Origin: an uncultured Hyphomicrobiales bacterium
GTDB lineage: Bacteria > Pseudomonadota > Alphaproteobacteria > Rhizobiales > Devosiaceae
DNA length: 32,949 bases
Direction: 5' to 3'
Assembly (NCBI GenBank): GCA_903842455.1
Contig: CAIMLX010000099.1
Coordinates: 1-32,949 of the forward strand
In this document: one piece after another, positions 16,126 to 24,254 of the stretch
How the letters are laid out: each line of letters opens with the position of its first letter
Numbering within the stretch: position 1 is the first letter of the stretch
Notes under the pieces: model-generated
What the model saw: the letters and a program-made list of their open reading frames with translations, nothing else
Told to the model about the DNA's origin: nothing
The model's database searches: none
Position numbers and translations under genes: made by a program

Positions 16126-17886
16126 TTGGACAACATGGCCGATGTGACAACCCCGCTGAGAAGAGCGCCCTCCCGAGGAGGGATCGTTGCGCTCCTCCGC
16201 CCCTATTGGCTCTGGATCGCCATGTTGGTCGTCCTCACTATCGTCAGCAACAGCTTCAATCTCGTCATCCCCCAACTCATCTCGGCGGCAATCGATGGCA
16301 TCGGCACACCAGAACTGTCACTGACCGGGCTGGTGCTGGAGTTCGCTGCGGTCGCCGCCGGCGTCTTCATCCTCACCTACCTGCAGTCGATCGTACAAAC
16401 CTACACCTCCGAGCGCGTCGCCCGTGACTTGCGCGGAAAACTCGTCGCCAAGATCGCGCAACAGGATTTCGCTTATGTGCAGGCGACCTCGCCGGCGGTG
16501 TTGCTCACGAACCTGACCTCCGATGTCGACGCGATCAAATCCTTCGTCTCTCAGGCTATCGCATCGATTGTCTCGTCGGTCTTCCTGATCATCGGCGCCA
16601 GCGTTCTGCTGCTGCTTCTGAACTGGCAGCTGGCCTTGGTCGTACTGGCTGTTGTGCCCATCATCGGCATCGCGTTTTCCTACGTCCTGAGCCGCGTCCG
16701 CAAACTGTTCCGCAACTCTCAGGAAGCGATCGACTGGCTCAACCGGGTGATCAACGAGTCGATCCTGGGGTCCTCGCTCATCCGCCTGCTGAACTCTCAG
16801 GCACTTGAGTATGAGAAGTTCATCGCCGCCAATCAGCGCGCCAAGGACATCGGCATGCAGATCCTGGCGATGTTCTCGGCGCTGATCCCGGTCATCACGT
16901 TTTGCACCAACCTTGCCACTCTCGCCATCGTCGCCTTCGGCGGTCACCTGGTGATTTCCGGAGCAATGACGCTGGGCGACTTCACCGCCTTCAACTCCTA
17001 CCTCTCGATCCTGATCTTCCCCATTCTGATCATTGGTTTCATGAGCAATGTCGTCGCGCAGGCCACGGCCTCGTATGAAAGGATCGTGGCCGTTCTCGAA
17101 GCTGCGGAGCCAAAGCCCTCTGGCACCCGCGCCGCCGACCTGACCGGAGCCCTTTCCGTCAGGCATCTCACTGTGCGCTACGGCCAACGCCTGATCCTCG
17201 ACAATGTGAGCTTTTCCGCTGGGCCAGGCAGCCGCACGGCAATCATCGGTCCGACCGCCGCCGGCAAAACCCAACTGCTCTATGCCATCACTGGCCTGAT
17301 CGAGCCCGATGCGGGCGACGTCACCTACGACGACCTGCCGCTAGCGGAACTGGACAAGCAGTCGTTGCATCGGCAAGTCGGCCTGGTGTTCCAGGACAGC
17401 GTTACATTCAATCTCAGCCTGCGCGAAAACATCGCCTTCTCCGACGCCGTCGACGACCAAAGCCTTCGAAAGGCCATTGCGACCGCCGAACTCGATGACT
17501 TCATTGCCACCCTGCCTGCCGGCCTCGATACCGTTGTCTCCGAACGAGGCACCAGCCTCTCGGGCGGCCAGAAGCAGCGCCTGATGCTGGCCCGCGCCCT
17601 TGCGCTCGACCCCAAAGTGCTGCTGCTCGACGATTTCACCGCTCGCGTCGATGTTCGCACAGAGCGGCAGATCCTGAGCAACGTGCGCGCCGGCTATCCC
17701 GGCATCACCCTGATCTCGGTCACCCAGAAGATCGCGCCGGTGGAAGATTACGACCAGATCATCCTGCTCATGGAAGGCAAGGTCCTCGCCATCGGCACGC
17801 ACCAGCAGCTGCTCACCAGCTCGCCGGAATACGTCCAGATCTACTCCTCCCAGCAGAGCACCGAAGACTATGAGCTATCGGCTTAA
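16126..17886 (+). CDS. ABC exporter half-transporter with degenerate catalytic residues (subunit 1)
   Basis: This 586-residue fused membrane-ATPase protein of the MdlB/LmrA type has six membrane helices in residues about 20-320 and an ATPase domain from about 340. ATPase motifs: Walker A GPTAAGKT (about 375-382), signature LSGGQKQR (about 478), Walker B LLLLDD followed by FTARVD (about 500-510). The catalytic Glu after Walker B is Asp, and the switch His is Gln (SVTQKIA, near 534). These changes mark the non-catalytic half of heterodimeric exporters. The open frame starts at a TTG (16126), and an ATG lies three codons later at 16135; neither has a strong ribosome binding site. It overlaps the next gene by 17 bases. 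Substrate unknown: drugs, lipids or peptides are all possible. Confidence 0.92.
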   Translation: MDNMADVTTPLRRAPSRGGIVALLRPYWLWIAMLVVLTIVSNSFNLVIPQLISAAIDGIGTPELSLTGLVLEFAAVAAGVFILTYLQSIVQTYTSERVARDLRGKLVAKIAQQDFAYVQATSPAVLLTNLTSDVDAIKSFVSQAIASIVSSVFLIIGASVLLLLLNWQLALVVLAVVPIIGIAFSYVLSRVRKLFRNSQEAIDWLNRVINESILGSSLIRLLNSQALEYEKFIAANQRAKDIGMQILAMFSALIPVITFCTNLATLAIVAFGGHLVISGAMTLGDFTAFNSYLSILIFPILIIGFMSNVVAQATASYERIVAVLEAAEPKPSGTRAADLTGALSVRHLTVRYGQRLILDNVSFSAGPGSRTAIIGPTAAGKTQLLYAITGLIEPDAGDVTYDDLPLAELDKQSLHRQVGLVFQDSVTFNLSLRENIAFSDAVDDQSLRKAIATAELDDFIATLPAGLDTVVSERGTSLSGGQKQRLMLARALALDPKVLLLDDFTARVDVRTERQILSNVRAGYPGITLISVTQKIAPVEDYDQIILLMEGKVLAIGTHQQLLTSSPEYVQIYSSQQSTEDYELSA

Positions 17887-19627
17887 CACGCGCGACGACA
17901 ATGCTGCCAACGAGCCGATATGGACCGCCCTCGGTCGCCTTCTGCCGCTGATGGTCGGTGAGGGGCGCAACGTCACCCTCGCGCTCGCCGCTATCCTCAT
18001 CACTTCGGCCACCACGCTCACCGCGCCGCTGATCATCGGCCATATCGTCGACAGCTTCATCACTACCGGCGACTACATGGGCCTGTTCACATGGTCCGGC
18101 CTGCTGCTCGTCGTCTTCCTCGTCGGCCTCGTCACCAGCTATGTGCAAACCCGCACTATGGGCGGCGTCGGCCGGCGCATCCTGTTTAACCTGCGCAACG
18201 CCATCTTCACCAAGCTGCAGGATCTGCCGGTCGCGTTCTTCAACCAGAACCGCTCCGGCGACCTGATCTCGCGCATCAACAACGACACCGACAAGCTCAA
18301 CCAGTTCTTTGCCCAGGCGCTGATGCAATTTCTCGGCAACGCCTTCCTGATCGTCGGCGCCGGCGTCTTGCTCCTAGTCCTCGACATCCGCCTGGGCGCG
18401 GTCGCCCTTGTCCCGGCAGTTCTGGTCCTGATCGTCACTCAGCTGATCGCCGGTTGGGTCAAGCGGGCCAGCTTCAAGAGCCTGCAGACCCTGGGCAGCC
18501 TCAGCGGCGAAATCCAGGAGAGCCTTGCCAATTTCAAGGTCATCGTCGCTTTCAACCGCGCCGACTACTTTCGCGACAAGTTCGGTGCCGCGAACGAGGC
18601 AAACTACGCCGCCTCGATCAAGGCCGGCATCGCCAGCAACGTGTTCACTCCACTCTACGGGCTCGCATCCAACTTGGGTCAGTTGGTGGTTGTTGCCTAC
18701 GGCATCGTGCTCATAGGGTCAGGCGAACTGACCGTTGGTCTGCTGATCGGCTTTCTGCTCTACGTCACGAGCTTTTACACCCCGCTCCGCCAGCTCGCGA
18801 CCATCTGGTCCTCGCTGCAACTCGCGCTGGCCGGGCTCGATCGCATCTCCGAGGTGTTGGCGCTTTCTTCTGACCTGGCAACTGCGCCTGCCGAGGCGGC
18901 GAAGCCGGGCCCGCTTCTCGCGTTCGAGGGCGTGTCGTTCGGGTATCCGGACGGTAAGGAGGTTCTCAAACAAGTGAGTTTTGCTCTCGAGCGTGGCAAG
19001 ACCTACGCCTTCATCGGGCCCACCGGCGGCGGCAAGACCACCACCGCCTCGCTCATGGCCCGGCTCTACGACCCGGCACAGGGTCGCGTCACCCTGGATG
19101 GTGCCGATATCCGAAGTCTCTCCGCCGAGGAAAGAGCCGAGCGCATAGGCTTTATCCTTCAGGAACCCTTCCTCTTTACCGGCACAGTCCGCGACAACAT
19201 CAGATACGGCAGCCACGCCATCGCCGCCCTGAGTGACGACGAGCTGAAAGCGCAACTCGATAGGGCAGGTCTTTCCGGGCTCCTCAGCCGTTTCGACCAA
19301 GGCCTCGACACGCCCGTCTCGTCGGCCGGCGATGCCATGAGCCTGGGGCAGAAGCAGCTGATCGCATTTATCCGCGCCGCCCTGCGTCAACCCGACCTGC
19401 TGATCCTCGACGAAGCTACCGCCAATATCGACACCGTCACCGAGAAACTGCTGGGCACCATCCTTAGCCAGTTGCCGCCGACCACCACCAAGGTGATCAT
19501 CGCGCACCGGCTCAACACAATCGACAACGCCGACGAGATCTTCTTCGTCAGCGGCGGCAGCGTCGTTGCGGCGGGTTCGATGAAGAGCGCCGTCCGTATG
19601 CTGATGAATGGAGTAACCGCGAGTTAA
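17870..19627 (+). CDS. ABC exporter half-transporter with catalytic ATPase (subunit 2)
   Basis: This 585-residue partner of the preceding half-transporter has six membrane helices (about 35-310) with the usual FFNQNRSGDLISRINNDTD segment between the first helices, and an ATPase domain from about 345. Motifs: Walker A GPTGGGKT (about 384-391), Walker B LLILDEAT with catalytic Glu, and H-loop IIAHRL. The signature is degenerate, MSLGQKQ instead of LSGGQ. This complements subunit 1: its intact Walker B and His pair with subunit 1's good signature, while its poor signature faces subunit 1's D/Q variant site. The 17-base overlap indicates coupled translation in one operon. No transcription factor adjoins, so substrate and control remain open. 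Confidence 0.93.
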   Translation: MSYRLNTRDDNAANEPIWTALGRLLPLMVGEGRNVTLALAAILITSATTLTAPLIIGHIVDSFITTGDYMGLFTWSGLLLVVFLVGLVTSYVQTRTMGGVGRRILFNLRNAIFTKLQDLPVAFFNQNRSGDLISRINNDTDKLNQFFAQALMQFLGNAFLIVGAGVLLLVLDIRLGAVALVPAVLVLIVTQLIAGWVKRASFKSLQTLGSLSGEIQESLANFKVIVAFNRADYFRDKFGAANEANYAASIKAGIASNVFTPLYGLASNLGQLVVVAYGIVLIGSGELTVGLLIGFLLYVTSFYTPLRQLATIWSSLQLALAGLDRISEVLALSSDLATAPAEAAKPGPLLAFEGVSFGYPDGKEVLKQVSFALERGKTYAFIGPTGGGKTTTASLMARLYDPAQGRVTLDGADIRSLSAEERAERIGFILQEPFLFTGTVRDNIRYGSHAIAALSDDELKAQLDRAGLSGLLSRFDQGLDTPVSSAGDAMSLGQKQLIAFIRAALRQPDLLILDEATANIDTVTEKLLGTILSQLPPTTTKVIIAHRLNTIDNADEIFFVSGGSVVAAGSMKSAVRMLMNGVTAS

Positions 19628-19915
19628 GCCAAACTGGCGCGTAAGGGGCCAGCACCGGAGCTAGGTAGCGAAATGACTACTTCCCCCGACTGCAGGTCCG
19701 CCAGGTCAAACGCCCCACCGTAGTGAGCGGCTAGCATGACCTCCGTCAACGGCGAAACGCGACGTCGGCGCGATGCCAGCTTTGCCGCAGCAGCGGCGAG
19801 AGGCTTGGTAGGATGAACGTCAGCCGCACACAGATCAGCTCCTTGCAGAGGGGCAGCACATGCTTTCAATTTGCGGATGCTGACGTGGCAGGCCCAGTCC
19901 TTGCGGATTTGATCG
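19628..19915. other. Convergent intergenic region between exporter and RraA-like genes
   Basis: The two flanking genes end toward each other. CTGGC...GCCAG (starting near 19635) forms a 5-bp stem with a 9-base loop shortly after the exporter stop, a weak candidate terminator. An 81-codon minus-strand frame (19624-19869) has no recognisable features. I see no supported gene. Confidence 0.35.
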
Positions 19916-20602
19916 TCACAAAACCCCGTACTTGGCGTAGACGTCGCGAAGGAAGGCGCCGGCTCGCAGTTCCTGCATCGAGTGATGCTCGCCGTTGATT
20001 TTGGCCAGAGCGACGCGCAGCACTTCGGCCTCCACCGCCTGCGGCACCACCACTACCCCGTCAGCATCACCGAACACCAGGTCGCCCGGCGAGACCTTGA
20101 CCCCGCCGCAGACGACCGGCACGTCGATCGCCTGGATCTGTCCACGTCCCTTGCTGTCGAGCGGCGCTATGCCACCATGAAACACAGGAAGCTGCAGGGC
20201 GCGAATCTCGAGGATGTCGCGCACGAACCCGTCGGTGACACAGCCTGCAGCGCCGCGGGCCCGCGTCGCCGTCGAGAGCAGGCTGCCCCAGGGCGCAATG
20301 CGACTCGAGCCACCACAGGCGAACACTGCGACGTCACCGGGCTTCAGGTCGTCGACAATGGCTATCTCGAGCTCGTAGGGGTTCTCGCGCTCGTCGACAT
20401 ACGCGGTCTCCATATAGATGCCGGTTCGCGCCCGGCCGCAGAGCTTCAACTGCTCGTCGATCGGCCGGATCTGCGGCTTCATCGCCTGGTCTCGCACACC
20501 CACCGCGTCGAGCGCATCCGAGAGCACGGCCGCAAAGAGCTGCTCCCAGTCTGCCGGAAGTGGCGGGTTTTGCCGCGGGGCGAAGCTGGTCTTGGCTGTC
20601 AT
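19916..20602 (-). CDS. RraA-like / 4-hydroxy-4-methyl-2-oxoglutarate aldolase family protein
   Basis: This 228-residue cytoplasmic protein of the RraA fold has GSLLSTATRARGAAGCVTDG followed by FVRD (about 106-129), which contains the Gly and Arg-Asp residues that bind pyruvate and metal in HMG/CHA aldolases, and GDLVFGDADGVVVVP (about 173-187). Family members cleave 4-hydroxy-4-methyl-2-oxoglutarate, decarboxylate oxaloacetate, or (RraA proper) inhibit RNase E; annotation as dimethylmenaquinone methyltransferase is historical. The N-terminal extension of about 25 residues is common in the catabolic members, and I favour an aldolase or lyase. The gene lies 228 bases downstream of the DUF6969-like gene on the same strand and may be separately transcribed. 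The ATG at 20602 has no strong ribosome binding site. Confidence 0.88.
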   Translation of the reverse strand: MTAKTSFAPRQNPPLPADWEQLFAAVLSDALDAVGVRDQAMKPQIRPIDEQLKLCGRARTGIYMETAYVDERENPYELEIAIVDDLKPGDVAVFACGGSSRIAPWGSLLSTATRARGAAGCVTDGFVRDILEIRALQLPVFHGGIAPLDSKGRGQIQAIDVPVVCGGVKVSPGDLVFGDADGVVVVPQAVEAEVLRVALAKINGEHHSMQELRAGAFLRDVYAKYGVL

Positions 20603-20830
20603 GGGAACTGTCTCGAAAGGAGGACCTGGAAGGTAGGTGCCGCTGTGGCCGGCGGGGGAAGTCGCAATCGAGCCAGAGCCTGCCAGTTACACCTGGTCAA
20701 TGTACAGCGTGCCGTTGCCACTTTCGAACGGGCATGGAATGCAGTTCCGCGTCTGTGCGAGATCTGTGCCCTCGACCACCGAGGCAGCGCCGGCAGTGCC
20801 GCGCGGTCTTCTGCCGCTGAGTCCTGGCCG

Positions 20831-21403
20831 CTACCTGTCGATCTTGAGCTCGGAGGCTACTTCAAGGCTGCGATCTTCCCGCGCAAGAGTGCCGGGGGAT
20901 GCCAAATGAGCAGCCAGGACGGCATCACGCTGATCGATCAGCGAGGCGATCTCTGTCTCGTAGGCGTCCAGCACGGCCGTCAGCCAGCGGTTGACGAGAT
21001 AGGACGGCCGCGGCATCTGCACGTCGAACCGCTTGAGCAGCGGAATCGTCGTTGCGGCATCCGCCCAATCATCACCCACGACCCACTGGTTGACGGTAAA
21101 GAGCCGGTGCAACCGTCCGGCCGAGTCCACCCCTACTGCGATGAGGTGATGGACTGGTCCCCCGGGACCGGACGGACGGACGAAGCAATGGAAGTGACCA
21201 TGTTCGACCTCTGCCTCGGCGGTCGGATGGCAGTGATAATACCACTGGGCACCGCTGTGCGGATCAAACACGTCACCCGGCGGGTAATGCTCCCAGCCAG
21301 CAATGCTATCGACGCCCTGAAGCGTCTCGGAGAGCACAGTGAGACCTGCCTTGGCCAGAATTGCCTCGCAGTAGGCGATCTCTTCGAGCGCCTGCTCTCT
21401 CAC
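20831..21403 (-). CDS. His-rich DUF6969-like protein of unknown function
   Basis: This 190-residue protein has no signal peptide or membrane helix. Its middle holds a striking cluster, YYHCHPTAEAEVEHGHFHCF (residues 55-74): five His and two Cys in a short span, a likely metal site. PGGPVHHLIAVGVD and VNQWVVGDDW follow, and the C-terminal third is helical. It resembles the uncharacterised DUF6969 family; that assignment is from memory. It starts at GTG 21403, which overlaps the stop of the preceding small Pro-rich gene (GTGA), so it is the last member of the rhodanese-YeeE/YedE-small protein operon. This suggests a role in sulfur or metal handling linked to the transporter, but no reaction can be named. 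Confidence 0.75.
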   Translation of the reverse strand: MREQALEEIAYCEAILAKAGLTVLSETLQGVDSIAGWEHYPPGDVFDPHSGAQWYYHCHPTAEAEVEHGHFHCFVRPSGPGGPVHHLIAVGVDSAGRLHRLFTVNQWVVGDDWADAATTIPLLKRFDVQMPRPSYLVNRWLTAVLDAYETEIASLIDQRDAVLAAHLASPGTLAREDRSLEVASELKIDR

Positions 21404-21732
21404 CTGGAAGTCCCGGCCGCGATGTCGGGGGCTTCCTCACCTGCCTGCAGAAGCTTTGGAGCAGGCGGCGGAGGGGCGAGCGCAGGTGCTTCGGCAGAAG
21501 GCTTGAGGGGTGGAGGGGGTGGTGCCAGCTTGGAACCCACTTCGGAGGCGGGGGGCGCACCGGCGGCACAGGGGGCCACCGCACCAGCTGCACAGGGGGC
21601 TGCCCCTGAGCTCGGGTTTCCGGCTGTCAGCACAGGTCGCGGCGGCACCGGCTTGGTCGCATGATCATAGGCGATGGCCGCAGTGGACACGGCCAGCGCA
21701 GCACCAAACAGCAGCGTGTTGCGGGTGCTCAT
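21400..21732 (-). CDS. Small Pro/Ala-rich membrane-anchored protein with a Cys repeat
   Basis: This 110-residue protein begins with a signal anchor (about 6-21, TLLFGAALAVSTAAIAYDHA). The rest is low-complexity and rich in Pro and Ala, with runs such as APPPPPLKP and ALAPPPPAPK. Two near-identical units, APCAAGAV and APCAAGAP (about 45-60), each carry one Cys. It is bracketed by overlaps of 4 bases on both sides (ATGA with YeeE/YedE, GTGA with the DUF6969-like gene), which argues that it is a real, translated gene rather than a chance frame. A periplasmic, extended, thiol-bearing tether beside a thiosulfate-type transporter is the picture suggested by context. I recognise no family. Confidence 0.65.
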   Translation of the reverse strand: MSTRNTLLFGAALAVSTAAIAYDHATKPVPPRPVLTAGNPSSGAAPCAAGAVAPCAAGAPPASEVGSKLAPPPPPLKPSAEAPALAPPPPAPKLLQAGEEAPDIAAGTSR

Positions 21733-22943
21733 TTCCTTACGAACCCATCAAGACCAAAGGCCGGACGGAGCCAAATGCCGCCGAACGAGCCGACAAAGGC
21801 CGCGGCGAACCAGAGCCAGCCGTGCAGGCTGCCGGTGGCAATGCCGGAGAACAGCGCGCCGATATTGCAGCCGAACGACAGGCGCGCACCATAGCCCATC
21901 AGCAGCCCGCCGACGATCGCGGCGATGAGCGAGCCGAGCGGAATTTTGGCCTTCGGCGCGAACTTTCCGGCGATGGCGGCGGCGACGGCGGCACCGAGCA
22001 CCAGCCCGAAATCCATGACCGAGACGGTGTCGGCGAGAACGCTGGACTGCAGCGCCTGCGCCTGCGCCGGCCAGGTCCAGAATTCCCAGCTGGCGACGTC
22101 GACGCCGACTCCCTGCGCGATCTTGGCGCCCCAGAGACCGAAGCCGTAGGTGATTGACCAGGGATGGCCTGCGAGCAGCAGGGTGGCAATATTGAGGACG
22201 GCGAGCAGCAGCCCGGCGCCGACCAGTGGCCAGGGGCCGCGCCAGATCCAGCTCCAGCCAGGCCGTGCCGGTGCGGGCTCGGTCTCGAGGTCGCCATGGG
22301 CGCGTTTTTCGATCAGCGCGGTGACCAGCGCTACCAGCGCCAGTGCGGCAATGGTGGCAGCGAGTGCGAGGCCGACACCCAGTTCCGCGCCAAGGCTGAT
22401 GGCTGGAAGCGAGGGCTGCGCCAGCCAGAACGGAAGATGGGCGGTGCCGACGAGAGCGCCTATGATGAAGAACATCAGCGTCACCAGCATGCGGGCCGAG
22501 CCGCCGCCGACGGTGAACAGCGTGCCCGAACCACAACCGCCGCCCAGCTGCATACCCAGCCCGAACATGGCCGCGCCGAGCAGCACCGAGAGGCCGACAG
22601 GCGCCAGCGCGCCGACCATGGCTTGCCCGCCGACATTACCCGCCGCCACCAGCGGAATCATGGCGAGGGCGGCAACACCGATCATCAGCATCTGCGCCCG
22701 CATGGGTCGCCCGCGCCGTTCCACAACCATACGGCGCCAGCCGCCGGTAAAGCCGAACGAGCCGTGGAACAGAGTGGCGCCAAGAGCGCCGCCGATCAGG
22801 AACAGACCACCCTGTCGCAGGTCGACTAGCAGCGTGATCAGCACGAAGCCGAACAGCAGCGCAAGGCCGGCGACAATCAGTGGCATCCTGTCGGCGGTCG
22901 CCGCCGGCAGGAACTTCGGGGCAGAGAGAGTGGCGTCGCTCAT
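21729..22943 (-). CDS. YeeE/YedE family transporter (thiosulfate/sulfur uptake type)
   Basis: This 404-residue inner-membrane protein has about ten hydrophobic helices. It carries both family signatures with their Cys: MQLGGGCGSGTLFTVGGGS (C137) and GYGARLSFGCNIGALFSGI (C359). In the thiosulfate transporter TsuA, pore Cys residues of this type relay thiosulfate by weak S-H...S bonds, and family members are also known as selenium or sulfur transporters. A third Cys as in TsuA is not obvious here. The gene follows a periplasmic rhodanese by 80 bases and overlaps the small Pro/Cys protein by 4. This supports uptake of thiosulfate or another reduced sulfur species. Confidence 0.92.
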   Translation of the reverse strand: MSDATLSAPKFLPAATADRMPLIVAGLALLFGFVLITLLVDLRQGGLFLIGGALGATLFHGSFGFTGGWRRMVVERRGRPMRAQMLMIGVAALAMIPLVAAGNVGGQAMVGALAPVGLSVLLGAAMFGLGMQLGGGCGSGTLFTVGGGSARMLVTLMFFIIGALVGTAHLPFWLAQPSLPAISLGAELGVGLALAATIAALALVALVTALIEKRAHGDLETEPAPARPGWSWIWRGPWPLVGAGLLLAVLNIATLLLAGHPWSITYGFGLWGAKIAQGVGVDVASWEFWTWPAQAQALQSSVLADTVSVMDFGLVLGAAVAAAIAGKFAPKAKIPLGSLIAAIVGGLLMGYGARLSFGCNIGALFSGIATGSLHGWLWFAAAFVGSFGGIWLRPAFGLDGFVRK

Positions 22944-22974
22944 GGTGGTCGGTCTGCTCTATAAACGGGAGCGC

Positions 22975-22997
22975 TCCGGATGCCAGCGGCACCCGGA
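22975..22997 (-). repeat. Intercistronic hairpin between rhodanese and YeeE/YedE genes
   Basis: TCCGG-A-TGCC, loop AGC, GGCA-C-CCGGA forms a 10-bp stem with one A/C mismatch. It lies in the 80-base gap of one operon and has no T-run, so it is more likely to protect or process mRNA, lowering transporter expression relative to the periplasmic enzyme, than to end transcription. Confidence 0.45.
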
Positions 22998-23023
22998 ACG
23001 CGGATCGTCAGGCTATGGCGCCC

Positions 23024-23929
23024 TTACTGGATCGGGCGGGCCGGATCAGCTGCCCACTCAGCCATCGAGCCGTCGTACATGGCGGTGTTCTTGTTGCCAC
23101 CGACCTCGTGCAGCGCGAACCAGGCGATCGAGGCCCAATGCCCTGTGTTGCAGAAGACGATGTTCTTCTCGTCGCTGCCAAGGCCAACGCTCTGGGTCAG
23201 TGCAGCAACCGTCTCAGGCTGAGCAAAGCTGGCATAGTCGGCGCTGTAGAACTTGGAGTGCGGCAGGTTCTGCGCACCCGGGATCGTACCCTCAATCCGC
23301 ACGACCGGGCTCTTCGACTGGCCGAGGAACTGCTCTTCGGGCCGGCCGTCGACCAGCTTGGTGCCGTTGGCAAGTGCGGCGACCACATCGTCCGTGGTAG
23401 CGCGCAACTCGTCGCGAACGGAGTAGGGGAACTCGGCCGCAACCGGGGTCACGGCAGCAGCAACGCGCTCGCCGCCGACGGCGTCGTACTGGCGCCACCC
23501 GCCATCGAGAATGGAGACGGCGTCGTGCCCAAGATACTTGAAGGTCCAGTAGACACGCGTCGCGCCACCGAACTCGGACGAGTCCGTACCCCACGGCACG
23601 ATCACGACATGGTCGTCGCCATCGATGCCGAGGCTGCCAATCAGAGCTGCTATCTGTTCGACCGGCGGAATCTGACCCGGCACGCCATCAACTTCGGTGC
23701 GCCAGCCAGCGGTGGCGTAGGGTGCCACCACGGCATTGGCGATGTAGGGCAGTTCGCCCAGGTCGGTCTCGGCTACCTTGTCGCGGATATCGAGGATAAC
23801 GACGTTTTCGTTGCCGACGTTGGCCTTGACCCAGTCAGCGGTCACCAGCGGCGTGACCTCCGCTGCTTGAGCGGCAAAGGGGGCCGCGAGCACGACAATT
23901 GCTGCCGCGGCGAGTGATGCAAACCGCAT
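23024..23929 (-). CDS. Periplasmic sulfurtransferase (tandem rhodanese domains)
   Basis: This 301-residue exported thiosulfate-sulfurtransferase-like enzyme has a signal peptide in residues 1-22 (SLAAAAIVVLAAPFAAQA). An inactive N-terminal rhodanese domain (about 27-150, ILDIRDK near 45) is followed by a catalytic C-terminal domain (about 170-295) with VDGRPEEQF and the active-site loop FCNTGHWAS. C260 would carry the persulfide. It transfers sulfane sulfur between thiosulfate or thiols in the periplasm. It is the first gene of the operon with YeeE/YedE, consistent with processing sulfur compounds before uptake. GGAG 7 bases before ATG 23929 supports the start. A CATAAT (23961-23956 on the minus strand) is a possible -10, with no good -35. 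Confidence 0.93.
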   Translation of the reverse strand: MRFASLAAAAIVVLAAPFAAQAAEVTPLVTADWVKANVGNENVVILDIRDKVAETDLGELPYIANAVVAPYATAGWRTEVDGVPGQIPPVEQIAALIGSLGIDGDDHVVIVPWGTDSSEFGGATRVYWTFKYLGHDAVSILDGGWRQYDAVGGERVAAAVTPVAAEFPYSVRDELRATTDDVVAALANGTKLVDGRPEEQFLGQSKSPVVRIEGTIPGAQNLPHSKFYSADYASFAQPETVAALTQSVGLGSDEKNIVFCNTGHWASIAWFALHEVGGNKNTAMYDGSMAEWAADPARPIQ

Positions 23930-24254
23930 ACGATTTCTCCGAAGTGATTTTCAGCATTATGGCGGCGTGCCGCTGGAAAATCGACGAAACGCGAACCAAT
24001 CGAATGTGGTTCGGAGAAAAGCCTTCTTACTTTCGATGAGCAGGCTGGAATTCGGTCCTCTCGCGATCGGCGCAAACGCTGCGGGTTACGCGTCGCGAAA
24101 CCCGCGAAGGCTTCGAACAGTCCCGGGTGCGAGAACGGCCGAGCAACTCTTGGACTGGTCTCTGGCGACAGCCGCCTGCCGCCCTCTGTGGAGATCGTCA
24201 CGACGGCGGAAGCGGGTCCGGGGGACCTTGGCGGCGACGATTAGGGCATTGGGA
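23930..24254. other. Intergenic region between PIG-L gene end and rhodanese start, with two hairpins
   Basis: These 325 bases contain no supported gene. GCGGGTT (24081-24087) and AACCCGC (24099-24105) form a 7-bp stem, and GGTCC/GGACC (24215-24219/24223-24227) a 5-bp stem with a 3-base loop, the latter 28 bases after the PIG-L stop. Either could end the long lacI operon, though neither has a T-run. The rhodanese promoter should also lie here. Confidence 0.45.

Noticed and set aside
19624-19869. 81-codon minus-strand frame after the ABC exporter
   Set aside because: No start signal, no family and Ala/Arg-rich; treated as non-coding.
21560-21610. Repeated GCACAGGGGGC units as a DNA repeat or regulatory array
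   Set aside because: Only two copies, and they encode the two APCAAGA units of the small Pro-rich protein, so a protein-level repeat explains them.
19982-21664. 560-codon plus-strand frame across the RraA, DUF6969-like and small Pro-rich genes
   Set aside because: It spans three minus-strand genes and the gap between two of them; no recognisable domain and low-complexity Gly/Ala runs mirror the Pro-rich gene.
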